A DNA stretch of 15,410 nucleotides. It comes from Spirochaetaceae bacterium. Lineage in GTDB: Bacteria; Spirochaetota; Spirochaetia; Treponematales; Breznakiellaceae. The notes under the pieces are model-generated. The model saw only the letters and a list, made by a program, of their open reading frames with translations, made no database searches and was not told where the DNA came from. Each line of letters starts with the position of its first letter. Positions within the stretch are counted from its first letter, which is position 1. The stretch covers positions 1 through 15,410 of the forward strand of contig JAIRNN010000188.1 of the NCBI GenBank assembly GCA_031257995.1, in the 5' to 3' direction. A program made the position numbers and the translations under genes. This document shows, piece after piece, positions 12,836 through 15,410 of this stretch.

Positions 12836-13438
12836 ATGAAACTGGCAGATAAGTTTACCTGGCTTCGAGGTTTCCTCGCGCCGGTATTTTTTGTGGTGTA
12901 TTTTATCCCCGAATGGACGGGGCTTTTCGGGAGAGTGTCGGTGTTTGTCATGATACCGCTCCTTGCCGTCGCCGAGATCACCGACTATTTTGACGGGTAC
13001 TTTGCCCGCAAATACAATGAAGTAAGCGATTTCGGCAAACTTTTCGATCCCTTCTGTGACGTGCTGCTCAACCTTACCGTTCTCCTCTGTCTCACCCTGA
13101 GCGGCTATTTCCCGGCTATTGCGCTGTTGCTCATCATGTACCGCGAATTTGTGATCAACTTTGTCCGTCTGATGGCCGCTCAAAAGAGGGTTGCGATAGG
13201 GGCGCGTAAAGGCGGCAAGACAAAGACGGTTACGTACATCGTTACCGGTTTTTACACGCTTTTTCTGGAAAGCTGCAAACGACTCAGGTTTACCCTGCCC
13301 CCGTTTACGACCGCCGTTGTCATCGCGCTTTCGGTTCTCTGCGTGATACTGGCCTACGCTTCCCTGACCGATTATCTCATCAGTTTTCGGGACGTGGTAT
13401 TCGGCAAAAAGGAGAATACATCCCCTACGGGGAATTGA
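12836..13438 (+). CDS. pgsA: CDP-alcohol phosphatidyltransferase, probably phosphatidylglycerophosphate synthase
   Basis: A 200-aa integral membrane enzyme. The signature D(x)2DG(x)2AR(x)8G(x)3D(x)3D is complete from D50 to D75 (DYFDGYFAR, then GKLFDPFCD), with all metal-binding aspartates present. Several TM helices are evident (about 13-30, 36-48, 76-95, 96-113, 131-146, 160-180). The opening MKLADKFTWLRG and the GGKTKTVTYI segment favour PgsA (CDP-diacylglycerol plus glycerol-3-phosphate to PGP) over serine or inositol transferases. ATG at 12836 is preferred. The in-frame ATG at 12827 is only 1 nt from AGGAG, whereas 12836 is 10 nt away. Its substrate is the product of GlpK, but its own extended -10 promoter suggests separate control. 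Confidence 0.88.
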   Translation: MKLADKFTWLRGFLAPVFFVVYFIPEWTGLFGRVSVFVMIPLLAVAEITDYFDGYFARKYNEVSDFGKLFDPFCDVLLNLTVLLCLTLSGYFPAIALLLIMYREFVINFVRLMAAQKRVAIGARKGGKTKTVTYIVTGFYTLFLESCKRLRFTLPPFTTAVVIALSVLCVILAYASLTDYLISFRDVVFGKKENTSPTGN

Positions 13439-13536
13439 AAATGGAAAGTGGATAATAGAAAATGATAGAAACGAGACGCATAGTCTCCAAACTTCGACCA
13501 TTATCCATTTTTAATTATCAGTTTCCCATTCCCTCG
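13421..13536. repeat. Intergenic inverted repeats at the 3' end of pgsA
   Basis: TCCCC-tac-GGGGA (13421-13433) overlaps the last codons of pgsA. Then an imperfect long inverted repeat has arms AATGGAAAGTGGATAATAGA and, inverted, a GGGAATGGGAAACTGATAAT-like arm ending near 13536. Such TTATCCATTTTTAATTATCA units are commonly dispersed. There is no clean T-run. Confidence 0.4.
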
Positions 13537-13539
13537 AAA

Positions 13540-13714
13540 GGGGAAGTCTCCCCCTCGCTCCGGTCTACTCCCTCCGCTACCCCCTCTGCGGCGCCCAATG
13601 TTGCGCGCGAAACGTTGAGCGCGTTTCTACTATTCCTGCGGCACGGTGCCCATGAATGATTAAAGGTAAATGAATGCAATAGGGCCCCGGACACACCCCC
13701 CGCAACGCCCCCGG
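13540..13714 (+). repeat. GC-rich modular repeat, copy E, interrupted
   Basis: Box P GGGGAAGTCTCCCCCTCGCT (13540-13559, then CC), box Q GCTACCCCCTCTG (13576-13588) and box R (13689-13714, GACACACCCCCCGCAACGCC). About 100 nt lie between Q and R; in copy D they are about 5 nt apart. The extra DNA has a CGCGC/GCGCG hairpin and an AT-rich half, and no gene. The remaining 13715-13837 has no feature I can name. Confidence 0.65.
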
Positions 13715-13837
13715 CAATTATCACGGCTTTAATCACGCGGGATAGCGTGTCGAAGCCGGAATGCCGCCGGGTACTCATTTACTGCGGCAGCGTTCAAACA
13801 GCGAATGGGTATGCTAAATGACACGACTGTCCCCGCA

Positions 13838-14998
13838 TTACCGCTTTTCGAGAATTCCCTTGAGTATGCGCAGACCCTCGTCGATCTCCCGATCGCTGAT
13901 GATGTACGGTGGAAGGAAGCGGAGCGTCTGTTTGCCCGCCGTCAGAATGAGCAGCCCCTGTTTCAGAGCCTCCTCCATGACCTCGTGCGCATCCCCGGCT
14001 ATGTCGACACCGGCCATGAGCCCCTTCCCCCGCACATCGGTAACGGCGGGCAGGTTCCACAAACGGATTGCGCCGAGAATCTTATCGCCTTTCCGCACGA
14101 TTTCGGCGAGAAACTCAGGCCGGTTCACCGTGTCAAGTACGACGATACCGCAAGCCGCCGCGAGGAGATTGCCGCCGAAGGTCGAGCCGTGATCACCGGG
14201 CTGGAAAACGTCCGTTGCCTTCTCCCCCGCCATCACCGCGCCCACCGGAATGCCGCCGCAGAGCCCCTTAGCCATCGTCACGACATCCGGCTCGACCCCG
14301 TAGCCCCGGCAGGCGAGAAACGTCCCCGTCCGGCCCAGCCCGCACTGAATCTCGTCAAACATGAGGAGGATGTCCCGTTCCGCGCAGAACGCCGCCGCCG
14401 CCTTGATAAACGCCTCAGACTGCGGAACAACGCCGCCCTCCCCCTGCACCGCCTCGATAAGCAGCCCCGCCACCGTCCGCCGGTCCATGGCCTTGTTCAA
14501 CGCTTCAATGTCGCCGCACGGGACATAGACAAACCCCTCGGTAAACGGTCCAAAATCCCTGTGCAAAGCATCCTGCCCCGTCGCCGCGAGCGTCGTGATC
14601 GTCCGCCCGTGGAAGCTTCCCCGCAACGTAACGATCGTATGCCGACCCTCGCCGTACTTCTTAAGCGAATACTTGCGCGCGATCTTGCATGCCCCCTCGT
14701 TCGCCTCAGCCCCAGAATTGGCCAGAAACACCGCTTTCATCCCCGCCGCCGCCACCAGCTTTTCGGCAAACGCCGTCGCAGCCTCGGCATCGTAGTAGTT
14801 ACACACATGGAGACACTTCTCCGCCTGTTCCCGCGCCGCCCTCACCAGCGGCTCATAAGCGTGCCCCAGACAATTCACCGCGATCCCCGAAGTCCAGTCG
14901 AGATACCGCCTCCCCGCCGCGTCAAAAAGGCAAGCTCCCTTGCCCCGCACAAAACTTACCGGCAGCCGGTTATACGTATTCATAAATGGATAAGCCAT
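13838..14998 (-). CDS. argD: Acetylornithine/succinylornithine-type aminotransferase
   Basis: A 386-aa class III PLP aminotransferase, about family length, likely converting N-acetylglutamate semialdehyde to N-acetylornithine in arginine synthesis. NTYNRLPVSFVRGKG opens the chain. NSGAEANEGACK (94-105) binds the PLP phosphate, FHGRT is at 129-133, D215-E216 in LLMFDEIQ contacts the PLP ring, K244 in TMAKGLCGG is the Schiff-base lysine, and STFGGN follows. It stands alone with no other arg genes, so related substrates (ornithine, GABA, succinylornithine) cannot be excluded. No Shine-Dalgarno precedes the ATG at 14998. A -10-like TAGTAT lies only 6 nt upstream, suggesting a leaderless message. 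A second in-frame ATG (14983) also lacks an RBS. Confidence 0.88.
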   Translation of the reverse strand: MAYPFMNTYNRLPVSFVRGKGACLFDAAGRRYLDWTSGIAVNCLGHAYEPLVRAAREQAEKCLHVCNYYDAEAATAFAEKLVAAAGMKAVFLANSGAEANEGACKIARKYSLKKYGEGRHTIVTLRGSFHGRTITTLAATGQDALHRDFGPFTEGFVYVPCGDIEALNKAMDRRTVAGLLIEAVQGEGGVVPQSEAFIKAAAAFCAERDILLMFDEIQCGLGRTGTFLACRGYGVEPDVVTMAKGLCGGIPVGAVMAGEKATDVFQPGDHGSTFGGNLLAAACGIVVLDTVNRPEFLAEIVRKGDKILGAIRLWNLPAVTDVRGKGLMAGVDIAGDAHEVMEEALKQGLLILTAGKQTLRFLPPYIISDREIDEGLRILKGILEKR

Positions 14999-15004
14999 AA
15001 GACC

Positions 15005-15033
15005 ATACTAGCCAAAACCGCGCATTTATGGAA
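15005..15033 (-). promoter_or_regulatory. Candidate leaderless promoter of argD
   Basis: On the minus strand: TTCCAT (-35, weak), a 17-nt spacer and TAGTAT (-10, 4/6). The ATG begins 7 nt after the -10, so the start codon falls about where transcription should begin. Confidence 0.4.
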
Positions 15034-15040
15034 GATATAA

Positions 15041-15117
15041 GAGGGGGAAGTCTCCCCCTCGCTCCAGTCTACGCTTGCTCCGCAAGCACGGCTTACGCTA
15101 CCCCCACAACGCCCCCG
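15041..15117 (+). repeat. GC-rich modular repeat, copy F
   Basis: Box P GAGGGGGAAGTCTCCCCCTC plus GCTCC (15041-15065), a cargo hairpin GCTTGC-tcc-GCAAGC (15073-15087), box Q GCTACCCCC (15097-15105) and a short box R (ACAACGCCCCCG). It sits between the divergent argD and Rpn-family genes. Confidence 0.7.
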
Positions 15118-15132
15118 TCTGCCGGAGGTCCT

Positions 15133-15161
15133 TTGCCGCTTATTTCTTTCCATGCTATACT
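15133..15161 (+). promoter_or_regulatory. Candidate leaderless promoter of the Rpn-family gene
   Basis: TTGCCG (-35, 4/6), a 17-nt spacer and TATACT (-10, 5/6) preceded by TGC (extended -10). The ATG at 15168 lies 7 nt after the -10 and no Shine-Dalgarno is visible. Confidence 0.5.
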
Positions 15162-15167
15162 GTTTCT

Positions 15168-15410
15168 ATGCCAGCCGCACAAAAACGCCTCTACATCCTC
15201 AACGATTTTGCCTTTCTGAAAAGTTTTGGCGAAAAAGGCGGCGGGAAACAGCTTGTCTCTTTCCTCAACGCGGTTCTGCGCCGTATCGGCGAAAAAAACC
15301 GTCTCCATCGAGATCATCGAAAACAAGGAACTCCCGGCGGAGATAACGGGCGGAAAACTCTCCAAACTTGACGCCCGCGCCACGATTGAGGACGGCACAA
15401 AGACGAACAT
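15168..15410 (+). pseudogene. Rpn/PD-(D/E)XK nuclease-family transposase, frameshifted and cut by the window edge
   Basis: The first frame (from ATG 15168) reads MPAAQKRLYILNDFAFLKSF through LVSFLNAVLRRIGEKN, the typical N-terminus of Rpn recombination-promoting nucleases, which are PD-(D/E)XK proteins. At a run of seven A (15292-15298) the family sequence jumps to the +1 frame: VSIEIIENKELPAEITGG, then KLSKLDARATIEDGTKTN to the window end. LDA...DG is the start of the nuclease motif. Six A instead of seven would restore one frame (GEKTVSIEII). This is a real frameshift, a phase-variable tract or a sequencing error. A -1 slip at A-AAA-AAC gives the wrong frame. The C-terminus lies outside the window. 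Confidence 0.75.

Noticed and set aside
12464..13501. 345-codon minus-strand open frame across the repeat and pgsA
   Set aside because: It spans repeat DNA and the antisense of pgsA. The residues encoded over the repeats are low-complexity.
13462..13659. Short plus-strand ORF after pgsA
   Set aside because: Its peptide (LSIFNYQFPIP, GEVSPSLRST) is the translation of dispersed repeats, as in other repeat copies.
13805..15040. 411-codon plus-strand open frame
   Set aside because: It is antisense to the clear aminotransferase. The translation is Arg/Pro/His-rich with no family motifs, a GC-rich shadow frame.
15290..15300. Programmed -1 frameshift signal A-AAA-AAC in the Rpn-family gene
   Set aside because: The heptamer is in the right phase, but a -1 shift leads to an Arg/Ser-rich frame ending at a nearby stop. 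Homology continues in the +1 frame.

Overview
The window looks like chromosomal DNA from a strictly anaerobic, moderately GC-rich spirochaete. A Treponema or Breznakiella-type relative from an insect gut is my best guess. The basis is family resemblance only: rubrerythrin, truncated Y1-type and ISNCY-type transposase pieces, an Rpn/PD-(D/E)XK transposase-family gene, and many dispersed palindromic repeats between genes. No rRNA, tRNA or CRISPR array is visible.

Layout. Bases 1-2100 are mostly accessory: a strong orphan promoter, a truncated Y1-like transposase (minus), a 58-aa single-TM small protein (plus), rubrerythrin (minus), then a nest of inverted repeats and an ISNCY-like transposase stub. 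Bases 2144-2565 hold three tandem, near-consensus sigma-70 promoters on ~133-bp repeat units, one with an 11-C tract. They lead into a plus-strand glycerol block: glpK (2566-4053), glpF (4187-4897), a strong hairpin, a GlpA-like FAD/BFD glycerol-3-phosphate dehydrogenase (5075-6517), and a second flavoprotein fused to a DUF1667 domain (6514-8163). After a 325-bp palindrome-rich gap come dhaK, dhaL and a large DhaM-HPr-Enzyme I fusion (8489-12547). A terminator-like repeat follows, then a CDP-alcohol phosphatidyltransferase, probably pgsA (12836-13438). On the minus strand is an acetylornithine-type aminotransferase (13838-14998). At the right edge is the start of a frameshifted Rpn-family gene that runs off the window.

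How the genes work together (inference from known family roles). GlpF admits glycerol, GlpK makes glycerol-3-phosphate, and the two flavoproteins probably oxidise it to dihydroxyacetone phosphate (DHAP). DhaKLM makes DHAP from dihydroxyacetone using PEP, and the DhaM fusion appears to carry the complete PEP-to-DhaL phosphorelay in one chain. PgsA uses glycerol-3-phosphate for phosphatidylglycerol synthesis. The block therefore links three-carbon catabolism to phospholipid synthesis. No glycerol dehydrogenase, GlpC-type membrane anchor or glp regulator is present.

Most unusual: (1) a modular GC-rich repeat with conserved palindromic boxes and variable hairpin cargo, about six copies or fragments in 15 kb; (2) the triplicated glpK promoter with its poly-C tract; (3) the DhaM-HPr-full-length EI fusion; (4) candidate leaderless transcripts for the two genes that flank one repeat copy.
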